From an uncultured Clostridia bacterium (GTDB taxonomy: Bacteria > Bacillota > Clostridia > Lachnospirales > Cellulosilyticaceae), in NCBI GenBank assembly GCA_937981575.1, contig CALJNR010000022.1:1-40102 (forward strand): a stretch of DNA of 40,102 bases, read 5' to 3'. Numbering within the stretch: the stretch's first letter is position 1; each line of letters begins with the position of its first letter. The notes beneath the pieces were generated by a model, which did not search any database, was not told the DNA's origin, and saw only the letters and a program-made list of their open reading frames with translations. Positions 8,185 through 20,579 of this stretch are shown one piece after another. The position numbers and the translations under genes are program-made.

Positions 8185-8213
8185 TTGCATAAATGGAAAT
8201 TATACCATAATAT
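8185..8213 (+). promoter_or_regulatory. candidate groESL promoter
   Basis: TTGCAT (8185-8190) and TAATAT (8208-8213) are 17 bases apart and lie just upstream of the CIRCE operator, the normal arrangement for HrcA-repressed class I heat-shock promoters. Several AT-rich -10 alternatives exist within a few bases. Confidence 0.55.
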
Positions 8214-8224
8214 TATAACTGTAA

Positions 8225-8251
8225 TTAGCACTCTATACAGGTGAGTGCTAA
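8225..8251 (+). promoter_or_regulatory. CIRCE operator (HrcA binding site)
   Basis: TTAGCACTC, nine bases, then GAGTGCTAA: a perfect match to the CIRCE consensus. HrcA binds here and represses groESL until heat or misfolded protein ties up GroEL, which HrcA needs for activity. The operator lies 47 bases ahead of groES. Confidence 0.97.
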
Positions 8252-8298
8252 CAAAACTTAAAAATAACCATATAACGATATAAAAGGAGGTATTTTTA

Positions 8299-10240
<1,942 letters not shown>

Positions 10241-10287
10241 TTTAATAACTGCTAATCTACCTATTCAAAATCCAATAATAGATTATT

Positions 10288-10326
10288 AAGAGTGTTTACA
10301 ATTATAATTGTAAACACTCTTTTTTT
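10288..10326 (+). terminator. terminator of groESL
   Basis: A perfect palindrome, AGAGTGTTTACAATTA and its complement (10289-10320), is followed by T7. It is a textbook intrinsic terminator 48 bases after the groEL stop. Confidence 0.93.
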
Positions 10327-10495
10327 AGTCAAAAAGGAGAAATATTTAATACACTTTAAAAAAAGAGTGAAGATATTAACGAATTTAAATTTTCTTTATA
10401 ATATTGTTTTAAAATAAACTAAAATAGTTTACAATAGTATAAAATGAAAACAATTGATAACTATTATCAAAAAAACAGGATCTATGGAGGCATAC

Positions 10496-12226
10496 ATGAA
10501 AAAACTTGGAGTAAAAGTCATATTAAGTATTTCTATTCTTGTTGGATTAATTGTCATCACTTTATCAGCTTTTTCTTACGGGCAGGCTGAAAAGAATCTT
10601 AAGGAGATAAAAGAAAATCTCGTAGAAGGCTCACTAAGCTCACAGATTCATTTGGTAGAGAGCTATATGCTTAAAGAGCTTGGAGAGATGAACTATGATA
10701 ACAATACCCTTTATGATGAAAAGTATCAAAAAGTTGAAGAGCGAGAAGATATCATCAAGCAAATCTATGAATGGACCCATGCAGATGTTACACTGTTTGT
10801 AAAAGAAGGCTCAGAGTTTAGACGTCTTTTGACTACAATTCTTAATGAAGATGGGACAAAGGCAGTAGGGACTAATCTAGACCCTGCCTCACAAGCTTAT
10901 GAAGCAGCCCAAAAAGGAGAGAACTATACTGGGACGGCAAATATATTAGGCAAAGAGTATCTGGCGATTTATAAACCCCTTAAAAATGATTCGGGCGAAG
11001 TGATAGGTATTTTATTTTTAGGAGAATCTCAAAAAAACCTCGACTTTTTAAATCATATTATCGGCAAACAAAAGAGGGGTTTTATGGTTCTTGGGGTGAT
11101 ATTTTTAGCGATGGGGATTTTGATTGCTTACTTTATGGCGGGAAGCATAGTAAACCCTATCGTTAGAGCAACTAAGTATTCAGAGGAAATTGCAGGATTG
11201 AACCTGACAACTAGCCTTCCAGAGGGGATTCTAAATAGAAAAGACGAAATTGGCATTTTAGGAAAGGCACTGAGCAGTATTTCACTTGAGCTTAGAAACT
11301 TTATTATGCACTGCGAAAAGATTTCGGCAAAAGTACATAAAAACTCAGAGTTTCTAAGTGAAGTAACAACATCTTTCAGCCATTCATTTAGTCAGATTGC
11401 ACAGGTTACAGAAGGCTTAGCCGAAGCTGATACTATTCAAAGCCAGAATCTTGCTGAAGGGGCTATGGAGGTAACAAGCCTAGGATCACTTATAGAAGAT
11501 AGTAAGAATGACATTAGCAGTTTATCTCTTTCAGCTAAGAAAATTATTCAGCTGAAGGAAGATGGGGCCGAGGCTATTGGAAACGTTATTATCCATAACA
11601 GAAAGAGCAATGAACTTATTGAGAATATACAAACGATTATTATGAATACAAATGCTAAGGTTAATCATATTAAAGAAGCCAGTACACTCATTGAAAACAT
11701 TTCAAGACAGACTAACCTTTTAGCACTTAATGCTTCTATTGAGGCGGCAAGAGCAGGAGAAAACGGCAAAGGCTTTGCGGTTGTATCAGAAGAAGTTAAG
11801 GTCCTAGCTGAGCAGTCAGCACACATTACAGAACAGATTAAACAAATTATTGATGAGCTGACGACAGAAAGTAGTTCGGCGGTGCAGATGATTAACAGCA
11901 GTTTTGCAATCATGGAAGGACAGACCCAAAGTATAGATGAAGCAAAAGATAAGTTCACAGGCATATCAGAGGCTATTGACACAACAGAAAAAATAGTAGC
12001 AACAGTAAAAGAAAATCAGGAACACATGAGCAAAAATAAAAATAAGATTGTGGCAATGATCGAAAAGCTTGCGGCCATTTCAGAAGAAAATACAGCCTCA
12101 ACAGAAGAAGTGGCAGCCAGCATCAAATCGCAGGACGAATCTTTACAAGATATTAAAGATTTGGCATCAGATCTTAATGGGGTTGTAGAAAGAATGAACG
12201 ATCAATTTAAAAAGTTCACGCTCTAA
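10496..12226 (+). CDS. methyl-accepting chemotaxis protein with an extracellular Cache-type sensor
   Basis: A 576-residue chemoreceptor. The order is: TM1 (about 4-27); an extracellular region (about 30-190) whose final part ([18 protein letters not shown], then [12 protein letters not shown]) looks like a single Cache domain; TM2 (about 195-217); HAMP (about 218-270); and a long coiled coil with the conserved tip [20 protein letters not shown] near residues 403-422. The tip contacts CheA and CheW. No ligand can be read from the sensor. I start at 10496 because GGAGG lies 5 bases upstream; the frame is open back to 10454. It is a single-gene unit between two terminators. A 7-bp dyad (TAAACTA-AAA-TAGTTTA, 10415-10431) upstream may be regulatory. 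Confidence 0.9.
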   Translation: MKKLGVKVILSISILVGLIVITLSAFSYGQAEKNLKEIKENLVEGSLSSQIHLVESYMLKELGEMNYDNNTLYDEKYQKVEEREDIIKQIYEWTHADVTLFVKEGSEFRRLLTTILNEDGTKAVGTNLDPASQAYEAAQKGENYTGTANILGKEYLAIYKPLKNDSGEVIGILFLGESQKNLDFLNHIIGKQKRGFMVLGVIFLAMGILIAYFMAGSIVNPIVRATKYSEEIAGLNLTTSLPEGILNRKDEIGILGKALSSISLELRNFIMHCEKISAKVHKNSEFLSEVTTSFSHSFSQIAQVTEGLAEADTIQSQNLAEGAMEVTSLGSLIEDSKNDISSLSLSAKKIIQLKEDGAEAIGNVIIHNRKSNELIENIQTIIMNTNAKVNHIKEASTLIENISRQTNLLALNASIEAARAGENGKGFAVVSEEVKVLAEQSAHITEQIKQIIDELTTESSSAVQMINSSFAIMEGQTQSIDEAKDKFTGISEAIDTTEKIVATVKENQEHMSKNKNKIVAMIEKLAAISEENTASTEEVAASIKSQDESLQDIKDLASDLNGVVERMNDQFKKFTL

Positions 12227-12246
12227 TAATCAAACGATAAACTAAA

Positions 12247-12277
12247 AAAACCAGCTGTATGATTACCAGCTGGTTTT
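12247..12277. terminator. bidirectional terminator between the chemoreceptor and uppP
   Basis: AAAACCAGCTG (12247-12257) pairs perfectly with CAGCTGGTTTT (12267-12277) around a 9-base loop. Flanking A and T runs let it work on both strands, ending the plus-strand chemoreceptor and the minus-strand uppP. Confidence 0.88.
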
Positions 12278-12291
12278 GATATGTAAAGAGC

Positions 12292-13146
12292 TTATACTGG
12301 AACGAAGAGTCCCAAAGCCCCAATAGCCAATACGACAAAAGCAAAAATGATTCTATAAATGGCAAATACTTTCATTGGCTTTTTCGTGAGGAAATTTAGA
12401 AAACCGTCAATAACAACAAGTGCTACAACAAAAGATACTATAAATCCAATGCCTAAAGAAATCCATTCCATAGGAGAAAGCTTAGCCTGCATCTCAAGGA
12501 TATTTAGAATACTTTGGCCAAACATAACGGGAATGGCAAGGAAAAAAGAATATTCAGCAGCTGCAACAGTAGAAAAACCAGCTACCCATCCCCCTATAAT
12601 GGTAGAAGCAGAGCGGGACACACCAGGTACGATAGATAGAACCTGAAAAGCGCCGACGATAATAGCCTGCCAAGGGGTAATTGAAGTTTCAGATAAAGAA
12701 CGGTTATGCTTAGTCCGGAGCTTGCTCTCAGCATAAAGCATCCATACACCGCCTATAAATAAAGCACATGCAACTGTAAGCGGATTAAACAGTTTTTCTT
12801 TAACTAGGCTATTGTATTTGATGCCGATGATACCAGCGGGAATGCAGGAAATCAAAACCATACTCCAAAAGTAAAATCCGCTGTCTTTAAGGGCTGTCTT
12901 TTTACTAGGAAATAAGTTTTTAATCGTATCAATGATCTTATTGCGATATAAGACGATAACGGCAAGAATAGCCCCAAGCTGAATAACCATGTTAAACATA
13001 TCAACATAAGCCTTATCGGCATTATCATAAAACTTAAGGAGATTGGCAAAGATAATAAGATGACCTGTAGAGGATACAGGCAGAAATTCCGTCATTCCTT
13101 CTACTACACCAAGCAGCAGAGCCTTTAAAGCGAATAATAAATCCAA
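12292..13146 (-). CDS. uppP: undecaprenyl-diphosphatase UppP (BacA)
   Basis: A 284-residue membrane enzyme that removes one phosphate from undecaprenyl diphosphate, recycling the lipid carrier for peptidoglycan and other wall polymers; extra copies give bacitracin tolerance. Both signature motifs are present: EGMTEFLPVSSTGH (16-29) and PGVSRSAST (174-182, arginine 178). About eight hydrophobic segments are visible and the length is usual. The start is TTG (complement of 13144-13146), chosen because AGGAGG at 13155-13160 sits 8 bases upstream and the protein then begins exactly as the family does. It is a monocistronic gene, divergent from the DUF6106-like gene. Confidence 0.96.
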   Translation of the reverse strand: MDLLFALKALLLGVVEGMTEFLPVSSTGHLIIFANLLKFYDNADKAYVDMFNMVIQLGAILAVIVLYRNKIIDTIKNLFPSKKTALKDSGFYFWSMVLISCIPAGIIGIKYNSLVKEKLFNPLTVACALFIGGVWMLYAESKLRTKHNRSLSETSITPWQAIIVGAFQVLSIVPGVSRSASTIIGGWVAGFSTVAAAEYSFFLAIPVMFGQSILNILEMQAKLSPMEWISLGIGFIVSFVVALVVIDGFLNFLTKKPMKVFAIYRIIFAFVVLAIGALGLFVPV

Positions 13147-13349
13147 AGTAGTTGCCTCCTAACAAAGATATATGTTCTCACTCATTATACCTATATTATC
13201 ATATGAGAACAAGCTTTGTATTTATTACTCTATTATTACATTTCACAAATATCTATCAAATATAATGGATTAGCTGTTGAAAAATCTTCAGTTTTATAGT
13301 ATTTTTAATATAAACAATTCAATACTAAGGGATAAGAAAGGATACACTT

Positions 13350-13859
13350 ATGGCAGAAACCTTTAAAGAATATCTTATTAAACAAAAGAAGTCTACGATG
13401 GATACAGCTGCTCAGGCAGGGATCGTTATCGCTGCAGCTATCGTTATTATGATTGGTTTTACACCAGGACTGCCTTTTATTGGGCCGATTATTATTTTAG
13501 TTACACTTTTTGCAGCAGTTACTTTTTTTAATAGATTTAATAAGGAATACGAATATATTTTAACGAACAATGAGTTAGATATAGATGTTATCTATAATAA
13601 ATCGAAACGCAAAAGAGTTATCACTGTTAATATGAAAAGTATTGAAATCATGGCGAGTATTCACGATACAGCAAAAAGTCATGAACTTCAAAAAGGCAAT
13701 AAGGTAATTAATGCAAGTGATGGAAAAAATGGAGCCGATACGTATGCGATCATTTTTTCAAAAGATAGTGCGCTGTATAAAGTCCTTGTTACGCCTAATG
13801 AAAGCTTTTTAAATGAAATGTATAAACAAGCACCGCATAAGGTGTTTAAAAAGGTATAA
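13350..13859 (+). CDS. DUF6106-like small membrane protein, function unknown
   Basis: A 169-residue protein with a short charged N-terminus, two adjacent hydrophobic segments (about 22-41 and 44-61), then a soluble C-terminal domain. The segment EYEYILTNNELDIDVIYNKS, followed by KRKRVITV, resembles the clostridial DUF6106 family and recalls PH-like domains tethered to membranes. I recognise the family only from this pattern and no function is known. The start is preceded by AGAAAGGATA. It is a single gene ending in a terminator that overlaps its own stop codon. Confidence 0.65.
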   Translation: MAETFKEYLIKQKKSTMDTAAQAGIVIAAAIVIMIGFTPGLPFIGPIIILVTLFAAVTFFNRFNKEYEYILTNNELDIDVIYNKSKRKRVITVNMKSIEIMASIHDTAKSHELQKGNKVINASDGKNGADTYAIIFSKDSALYKVLVTPNESFLNEMYKQAPHKVFKKV

Positions 13860-13887
13860 GCTATAGTAATATAGCTTATATTTTTTT
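13855..13887 (+). terminator. terminator overlapping the stop codon of the DUF6106-like gene
   Basis: TATAAGCTATA (13855-13865) and TATAGCTTATA (13870-13880) form an 11-bp perfect stem with a GTAA loop, followed by T7. The stem starts two bases before the TAA stop codon, so the stop lies inside the hairpin. Confidence 0.85.
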
Positions 13888-13958
13888 ACATGTTTTTTCG
13901 GTAAAAGGATAAAGAAAAATACAAAATAAACAATTATTTTAAGGATTGGTGAGATATC

Positions 13959-15525
<1,567 letters not shown>

Positions 15526-15546
15526 AATCTAAGGAGGAGCGTAAGC

Positions 15547-17082
15547 ATGAAACATGAACTAGTTATAGTTCTTGACTTTGGTGGACAATACAATCAGCTT
15601 ATTGCAAGACGTGTCAGAGAAAATAACGTTTATTGCGAAGTTATGCCATGGGATACAGAGCTTGAAAAGATTAAAGAAATAAATCCTAAAGCTATTATTT
15701 TTACAGGAGGGCCTTCAGTTGTTACAGAAGCAGATGCGCCTGTTGTTCAAAAAGAATTATTTGATCTTGGCATTCCTGTTTTAGGTATATGCTATGGTTC
15801 ACAGCTGATGGGATACGTCCTTGGTGGTAAAGTAGCTAAGGCTGACCAAAGAGAATACGGCAAAACATCTATCAATGTATCACTCAATAACCCGCTTTTT
15901 AAAGACGTAGACGCAACGACAAGCTGCTGGATGAGTCATACTTACTTTATAAGTGAGCCGCCGTCAGGGTTTGAAATTATCGGAACAACAGAAACATGTC
16001 CGGTAGCTGCTATGGCGCACCAAGAAAAGAAACTGTATGGTGTACAGTTCCACCCAGAAGTTATGCATACCCCACAGGGTAATATCATGCTTAAAAACTT
16101 CCTATATGACATTGCAGGCTGCAAGGGAGATTGGATTATGTCTGACTTTGCAGAAGAATCTATTAAAGCGCTAAAAGAAAAATTAGGTGGTAAAAAAGTA
16201 CTTTGTGCTTTATCAGGAGGGGTTGATTCTTCGGTTGCAGCAGTCCTTATTCATAAGGCAATCGGCAAAGATCTAACCTGTATTTTTGTTGATCACGGTC
16301 TTCTGCGTAAAGATGAGGGAGATGAAGTTGAACAAATCTTTACCAAAGAATTTGATATGAATCTTATTAGAGTGAATTGTGAAGATAGATTTTTAGAAAA
16401 GTTAGCGGGCGTAACTGATCCAGAAACAAAACGTAAAATCATCGGAGAAGAATTTATTCGTGTATTCGAAATAGAAGCTAAGAAGATAGGAACAGTAGAT
16501 TTCCTTGTACAAGGAACGATCTATCCGGACGTTATTGAAAGCGGTACAAAAAATGCAGCGGTTATCAAATCCCATCATAATGTAGGAGGTCTTCCTGATT
16601 ATGTTGATTTTAAAGAAATCGTAGAGCCGCTTCGTGACCTCTTTAAAGATGAGGTGCGTAATGTAGGCCGCGTGCTTGGCATTCCAGAGTTTTTAGTAGC
16701 ACGTCAGCCTTTCCCAGGACCAGGCCTTGCGATCCGTGTCATTGGAGATATTACGAAAGAAAAACTGGATATGCTTCGTGAAGCAGATTATATCTACAGA
16801 GAAGAAATTGTAAAAGCTGGACTTGATAAAGAAATCGGACAATACTTTGCAGTGCTTACTAACCTTCGTTCAGTAGGGGTTATGGGTGATGAAAGAACTT
16901 ATAGTTACACAGTAGCCCTAAGAGGGGTAGCAACTACAGACTTTATGACAGCAGACTGGGCAAGAATACCACACGATGTGCTCGCACATATCTCAAATCG
17001 CATCGTAAATGAAGTGCATGGGGTTAACCGTATCGTTTATGACATCACAAGCAAGCCACCAGCAACTATCGAGTGGGAGTAA
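15547..17082 (+). CDS. guaA: GMP synthase (glutamine-hydrolysing)
   Basis: A 511-residue enzyme that converts XMP to GMP using ATP and ammonia taken from glutamine. The N-terminal class I amidotransferase domain has the nucleophile cysteine 82 in GICYGSQ and the histidine/glutamate pair in QFHPEV. The ATP pyrophosphatase loop is SGGVDSS (223-229), and the C-terminal dimerisation domain ends with the family's PPATIEWE. It is complete and standard in length. The start follows AAGGAGGAGCG. It is the second gene of the guaBA operon and is followed by a terminator. Confidence 0.99.
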   Translation: MKHELVIVLDFGGQYNQLIARRVRENNVYCEVMPWDTELEKIKEINPKAIIFTGGPSVVTEADAPVVQKELFDLGIPVLGICYGSQLMGYVLGGKVAKADQREYGKTSINVSLNNPLFKDVDATTSCWMSHTYFISEPPSGFEIIGTTETCPVAAMAHQEKKLYGVQFHPEVMHTPQGNIMLKNFLYDIAGCKGDWIMSDFAEESIKALKEKLGGKKVLCALSGGVDSSVAAVLIHKAIGKDLTCIFVDHGLLRKDEGDEVEQIFTKEFDMNLIRVNCEDRFLEKLAGVTDPETKRKIIGEEFIRVFEIEAKKIGTVDFLVQGTIYPDVIESGTKNAAVIKSHHNVGGLPDYVDFKEIVEPLRDLFKDEVRNVGRVLGIPEFLVARQPFPGPGLAIRVIGDITKEKLDMLREADYIYREEIVKAGLDKEIGQYFAVLTNLRSVGVMGDERTYSYTVALRGVATTDFMTADWARIPHDVLAHISNRIVNEVHGVNRIVYDITSKPPATIEWE

Positions 17083-17135
17083 CAGAATAAAGCTATTGGC
17101 TTATGCTTTCTTGGCGTAAGTTGATATAAATATTT

Positions 17136-17180
17136 AAAAGTGGCTGTGACTTTGTGGAAGACAAGGTTGCAGTCACTTTT
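17136..17180 (+). terminator. terminator of guaBA
   Basis: A 15-bp stem with three G-U pairs (AAAAGTGGCTGTGAC, 17136-17150, with GTTGCAGTCACTTTT, 17166-17180) lies 53 bases past the guaA stop. The T-run is short. The rest of the 323-base gap to the next gene is AT-rich and holds only the promoter at 17340. Confidence 0.7.
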
Positions 17181-17339
17181 GCATTTATTATTTGTTTAAA
17201 CAAAATTACTTTAGCATTTTCATAATCAGCCATTGCAAGTATTACTAAAATTCATTAACATAATATGTAAGAAATGAGCGGTACTTAAATTAAATAATTA
17301 GAAAATTTGTTTATTTTAATTATTTTTATGATTTAATTA

Positions 17340-17368
17340 TTGTAAAAAATAGATAAGTATCATATACT
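17340..17368 (+). promoter_or_regulatory. candidate promoter of the HPr-like gene
   Basis: TTGTAA (17340-17345) and TATACT (17363-17368) are 17 bases apart, 32 bases ahead of the start codon's ribosome binding site region. Confidence 0.55.
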
Positions 17369-17405
17369 GAAGATGAATTAATGATAAGATGAGGAGGATT
17401 AAAAA

Positions 17406-17642
17406 ATGAAAAAGGCTATAAAAGTAAAGAACATTGCACATATCCAACAAATCAATCAAGTAGTAAGCAAATATCCATTTGATATATGGATTCATAGTAA
17501 GAGCGGAATGGTAGATGCAAAGTCTATTCTTGGAATCTTTGCACTCAGTTTAAATGAAGAATTATTTATTGTAACAGATGATGACGTGGACCCACGTAAA
17601 CTTTATGCAGAATTAGCTGACTACATTGAGATTGAGAAATAA
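17406..17642 (+). CDS. HPr-like protein lacking the phosphorylatable histidine (Crh-like)
   Basis: A 78-residue protein with the HPr fold pattern. The clearest part is MVDAKSILGIFALSL (35-49), which matches the Ser46 helix of HPr with serine 40 in place. The active-site segment HARPA of true HPr is absent: aligned on the KS-I-G helix, the histidine position is asparagine 9 and the arginine position is alanine 11. It therefore should not carry phosphate from PEP to sugar transporters. Crh of Bacillus also lacks His15 but is phosphorylated on Ser46 and acts with CcpA in catabolite control. Whether serine 40 is a kinase target here is inference. The start follows GAGGAGG. It is monocistronic with its own terminator. 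Confidence 0.75.
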   Translation: MKKAIKVKNIAHIQQINQVVSKYPFDIWIHSKSGMVDAKSILGIFALSLNEELFIVTDDDVDPRKLYAELADYIEIEK

Positions 17643-17679
17643 GAAAACTGATCTAAAAAAGAATGCGTATGAAATGCTG

Positions 17680-17725
17680 AAAAGAGTTATGGCTTTGTAA
17701 GTAATAAAGTCATAACTCTTTTTTT
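17680..17725 (+). terminator. terminator of the HPr-like gene
   Basis: A 17-bp stem (AAAAGAGTTATGGCTTT with AAAGTCATAACTCTTTT, one G-U pair) with a 9-base loop is followed by T7. Confidence 0.92.
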
Positions 17726-17803
17726 AATTGTAGATGATGTGACATTTAACAGCACAAAATAAATGTTTTAAAACAAATGGTAGTTAATCTATTAATCATT
17801 CAT

Positions 17804-17841
17804 TATACAGAAGAGTTAATATTTTACCAAACTTCTGTATA
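17804..17841 (+). repeat. 10-bp inverted repeat upstream of the sugar-sensor operon
   Basis: TATACAGAAG (17804-17813) and CTTCTGTATA (17832-17841) are perfect complements with an 18-base spacer. No T-run follows, so it is not a terminator. It lies 33 bases ahead of the -35 box at 17874 and may bind a regulator. The rest of the 483-base gap before the sensor gene (17643-18125) is very AT-rich and holds the HPr terminator, this repeat, the promoter below and a leader of about 215 bases, with no riboswitch that I recognise. Confidence 0.4.
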
Positions 17842-17873
17842 TAAAACATAGCCAGAAATGTTGTTGACAAAAA

Positions 17874-17901
17874 AAATATATGAATTCATAATAAATATTA
17901 T
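17874..17901 (+). promoter_or_regulatory. promoter of the three-component sensor operon
   Basis: Consensus TTGACA (17874-17879) and TATTAT (17896-17901) are 16 bases apart. The transcript would start near 17908, leaving a leader of about 218 bases before the lipoprotein gene. A tandem TATAACAT-type repeat follows the start site. Confidence 0.6.
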
Positions 17902-18125
17902 AAAAATTAAGATAAAAAGTTATAACATTATAACATTTTTAGAGATGGAATTTTATGTAAAATTCTTGATAATTTTTGTTATTTTGATTATTTAAAAGTA
18001 TCAATAAGCTCAGTTTAATTAGAATTATGAATTGTAGTTTTTACCAATATAAATCAATTCACTAGGGAGTATTGACTGAATAATTAATTGGAGTGCTAGA
18101 TTGTTTATATATTAGGGGGCTGGGT

Positions 18126-19124
18126 ATGAAGAAGTTATTACATTTACAAAGCTTAGTATGGATTGTGATAGGGTGCGGAGGATTGTTTTTATTTTCAGGC
18201 TGCCAAGGTGCAATAAGTAAGCAGGAGCAGGAGATAAAAGATAAGCGAACCATTGTTTTAGGTTTTGCACAAGTAGGCGCTGAAAGTTCATGGAGACTTA
18301 GCAATACTAAGTCTATAAAAGAAGAAGCGGCAGCTGAGGGCATGCAGCTTATGTACATAAATGCCGAACAAAAGCAGGAAAATCAGATTAAAGCCATAAG
18401 ATCTTTTATTGCCTATCAAGTAGATGCAATACTCCTTTCGCCAGTCATAGAAACTGGGTGGGAAAATGTACTTCATGAGGCTAAGGCAGCTAATATACCC
18501 ATTATATTAACAGATAGAGAAATAAAAACAGATGAGCCAGATCTCTATAGATCTTTTGTAGGTTCTGACTTTAAAAAAGAAGGTAAAATGGCCGGAAAGT
18601 TTCTGCAGAAGAAATTTCAAGATAAAACTCGGCAAGTTAATATCGTTGAGTTATATGGAACCATTGGTTCCTCGCCGGCAGAAGGAAGAAGTATTGGATT
18701 TAGAGAAGTTATTAAAGAGAATGCTCATTTCAAAGTAATATGCAGCCGCAGCGGAGATTTTATGCACTCTAAAGGAAAAGAAATTATGAGAGATATTTTA
18801 AATGAATATAAAGCAATAGATGTTCTTTATTCTCATAATGATTCAATGACACTCGGAGCTATTGAAGCCATGGAAGAAGTTGGGATGGTTCCTGGAAAAG
18901 ATATTGTCATTATTACGATTGATGGAGAGCAAAAGGTAATAGATGCCTTAAAAGATGGCAAAGTAAATTGTGTCATAGAATGTAATCCTAAATTGGGCAA
19001 AGAGATTATTGATCTTACGAAGAAAGTATTAAATGGAGAAAATATTCCTCGGACTGTTTATGTAGAAGATGAAGTATTTACAGAGTGGGATGATTTATCT
19101 TTGATTTCTCCCAGAGGCTATTAG
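18126..19124 (+). CDS. YtfQ-like sugar-binding lipoprotein, probable sensor partner of the adjacent kinase
   Basis: A 332-residue periplasmic-binding-protein fold (type I, ribose/galactofuranose class) with a lipoprotein signal peptide: KK at the N-terminus, a hydrophobic core and lipobox LFSGC with cysteine 26. The YtfQ pattern is clear (GFAQVGAESSWR, then QKQENQIKAIRSF, then SPVIETGWE, then GTIGSSPAEGR). It should sit on the outer face of the membrane. It precedes a histidine kinase by 3 bases and a YesN-type regulator, and is a paralogue of the transporter's own binding protein at 22473. This matches AraP of AraPST and XylFII of XylFII-LytS-YesN, where the protein binds sugar and signals to the kinase. 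I start at 18126, since AGGGGGCTGGGT is the ribosome binding site and the frame upstream spoils the signal peptide. Confidence 0.85.
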   Translation: MKKLLHLQSLVWIVIGCGGLFLFSGCQGAISKQEQEIKDKRTIVLGFAQVGAESSWRLSNTKSIKEEAAAEGMQLMYINAEQKQENQIKAIRSFIAYQVDAILLSPVIETGWENVLHEAKAANIPIILTDREIKTDEPDLYRSFVGSDFKKEGKMAGKFLQKKFQDKTRQVNIVELYGTIGSSPAEGRSIGFREVIKENAHFKVICSRSGDFMHSKGKEIMRDILNEYKAIDVLYSHNDSMTLGAIEAMEEVGMVPGKDIVIITIDGEQKVIDALKDGKVNCVIECNPKLGKEIIDLTKKVLNGENIPRTVYVEDEVFTEWDDLSLISPRGY

Positions 19125-19127
19125 AAG

Positions 19128-20579
19128 ATGGAGTCCCAAAAAAGGAAATTACGCCAAAGAAGCATAAAAGGACGATTAAAAAGCTCTTATTTTATTATTA
19201 TTTCATTGCTTATTATTCCTTGTATTTTAAGCTGGATTTTTTTAAATATCTTTACGAATAAGTACAATAGACTTATTAGAAATATTGAAGAGGCAAATAC
19301 GCTGAATAGTATTGTAAAAAGTGATATATCTAACGAAATGTGGAGTGTAGTGGTTGGACATAAGATGTTTGAAGAAGGCAAACAATATGAGATGATTAAT
19401 AGTGTTAATAATGTCCTTGATACGCTGATTAGTCATACAAATGACCAAAAGGGCAAACAGCTTATAGAAGTGGCGCAAAGAACAATGCTTACCCTTAGAA
19501 CATACGTAGATAAAGTTGGGATGCAGATTAGCAATAATGAAAGAGTGGAAGAGAGTGAAAAACTCCTAGAGGAAATTAGGGGAGTATCTATTTTAGTATC
19601 TGACGTCTTACAGGAATTCATCTTTGTAGAAATAGAGGATATCGGAAGGGTAAATAGATCCATTCAAACCATTACATTTATAAGTACTTTACTCGTTGCT
19701 TTGGTTTTTGGAGTTGTTATTCTCCTTGCTGTTAGAGGGTTCAAAACTGTTAATTATACGATAAGCTTTCCGATTTTAAAATTGGAGTATATGGCTAGGG
19801 TAATTGCTGAAGGAGACCTATCTGTAAGAGTGCAAGAACCGGAAGTTGAGGAACTGCAGGATCTTACCGAAAGTCTTAATATTATGGCTGAAAGAATAAA
19901 AGATTTAATAGATAGGAGCGTTGAAGAGCAGCGTAAGGTTCAAAAAGCAGAACTTAAGGCTCTGCAAGCTCAAATAACGCCGCATTTCTTGTACAATACG
20001 TTTGATACGATTGTTTGGTTTGCAGAGCAGAAAAGACATGATGAAGTCATAAGGATTACACTGGCTTTTACTAATTTCTTCAGAATTTCTTTGAGTAAAG
20101 GAAAAGATTGGATTACTACTGTCCAAGAGATAGAGCATGTAAAAAACTATCTTATTATTCAGTCTATCAGATATGGAGATATACTGGACTATCATATTGA
20201 AGTAGATGAAAGATTAAATGATGTTCCAATGCTTAAACTGCTTTTGCAACCCTTGGTTGAAAATGCTATTTACCATGGTATCAAAAACAAAAGAGGGCGA
20301 GGACTCATTACAGTTAAAGGATGGAAGGAAGAGGGCTGGAGCTGTTTTCAGGTTGAAGACAATGGGATAGGGATTAAGCCGGAAAAATTAGAAGAACTAA
20401 GGGAGATGTTAGGAGAGGAAACCGTTCCATCTGATGTAGGCTTTGGTATTTACAATGTGCATAGAAGGATACGTTTGTATTATGAAGGCACAACGGGACT
20501 TTGGATAAACAGTAAGTATGGAGAAGGGACGCAGATAGCTTTTAAACTTCCAATTGTTAGAGGGGATAAAGATGTATAA
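19128..20579 (+). CDS. YesM/LytS-type sensor histidine kinase
   Basis: A 483-residue membrane kinase. TM1 is about 20-43, an external helical region about 44-180, TM2 about 182-203, and HAMP about 205-262. The His_kinase motif ALQAQITPHFLYNT carries the phospho-acceptor histidine 286. The ATPase domain has the N-box LVENAIYHG (asparagine 379), VEDNGIGI and GFGIYNVHRR. The external domain lacks an obvious small-molecule pocket signature and probably reads the sugar-binding lipoprotein encoded 3 bases upstream. It should phosphorylate the response regulator whose gene overlaps its 3' end by 8 bases. Start ATG 19128 lies close behind the previous stop with only a weak AGAAG site, so translational coupling is likely. 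Confidence 0.9.
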   Translation: MESQKRKLRQRSIKGRLKSSYFIIISLLIIPCILSWIFLNIFTNKYNRLIRNIEEANTLNSIVKSDISNEMWSVVVGHKMFEEGKQYEMINSVNNVLDTLISHTNDQKGKQLIEVAQRTMLTLRTYVDKVGMQISNNERVEESEKLLEEIRGVSILVSDVLQEFIFVEIEDIGRVNRSIQTITFISTLLVALVFGVVILLAVRGFKTVNYTISFPILKLEYMARVIAEGDLSVRVQEPEVEELQDLTESLNIMAERIKDLIDRSVEEQRKVQKAELKALQAQITPHFLYNTFDTIVWFAEQKRHDEVIRITLAFTNFFRISLSKGKDWITTVQEIEHVKNYLIIQSIRYGDILDYHIEVDERLNDVPMLKLLLQPLVENAIYHGIKNKRGRGLITVKGWKEEGWSCFQVEDNGIGIKPEKLEELREMLGEETVPSDVGFGIYNVHRRIRLYYEGTTGLWINSKYGEGTQIAFKLPIVRGDKDV

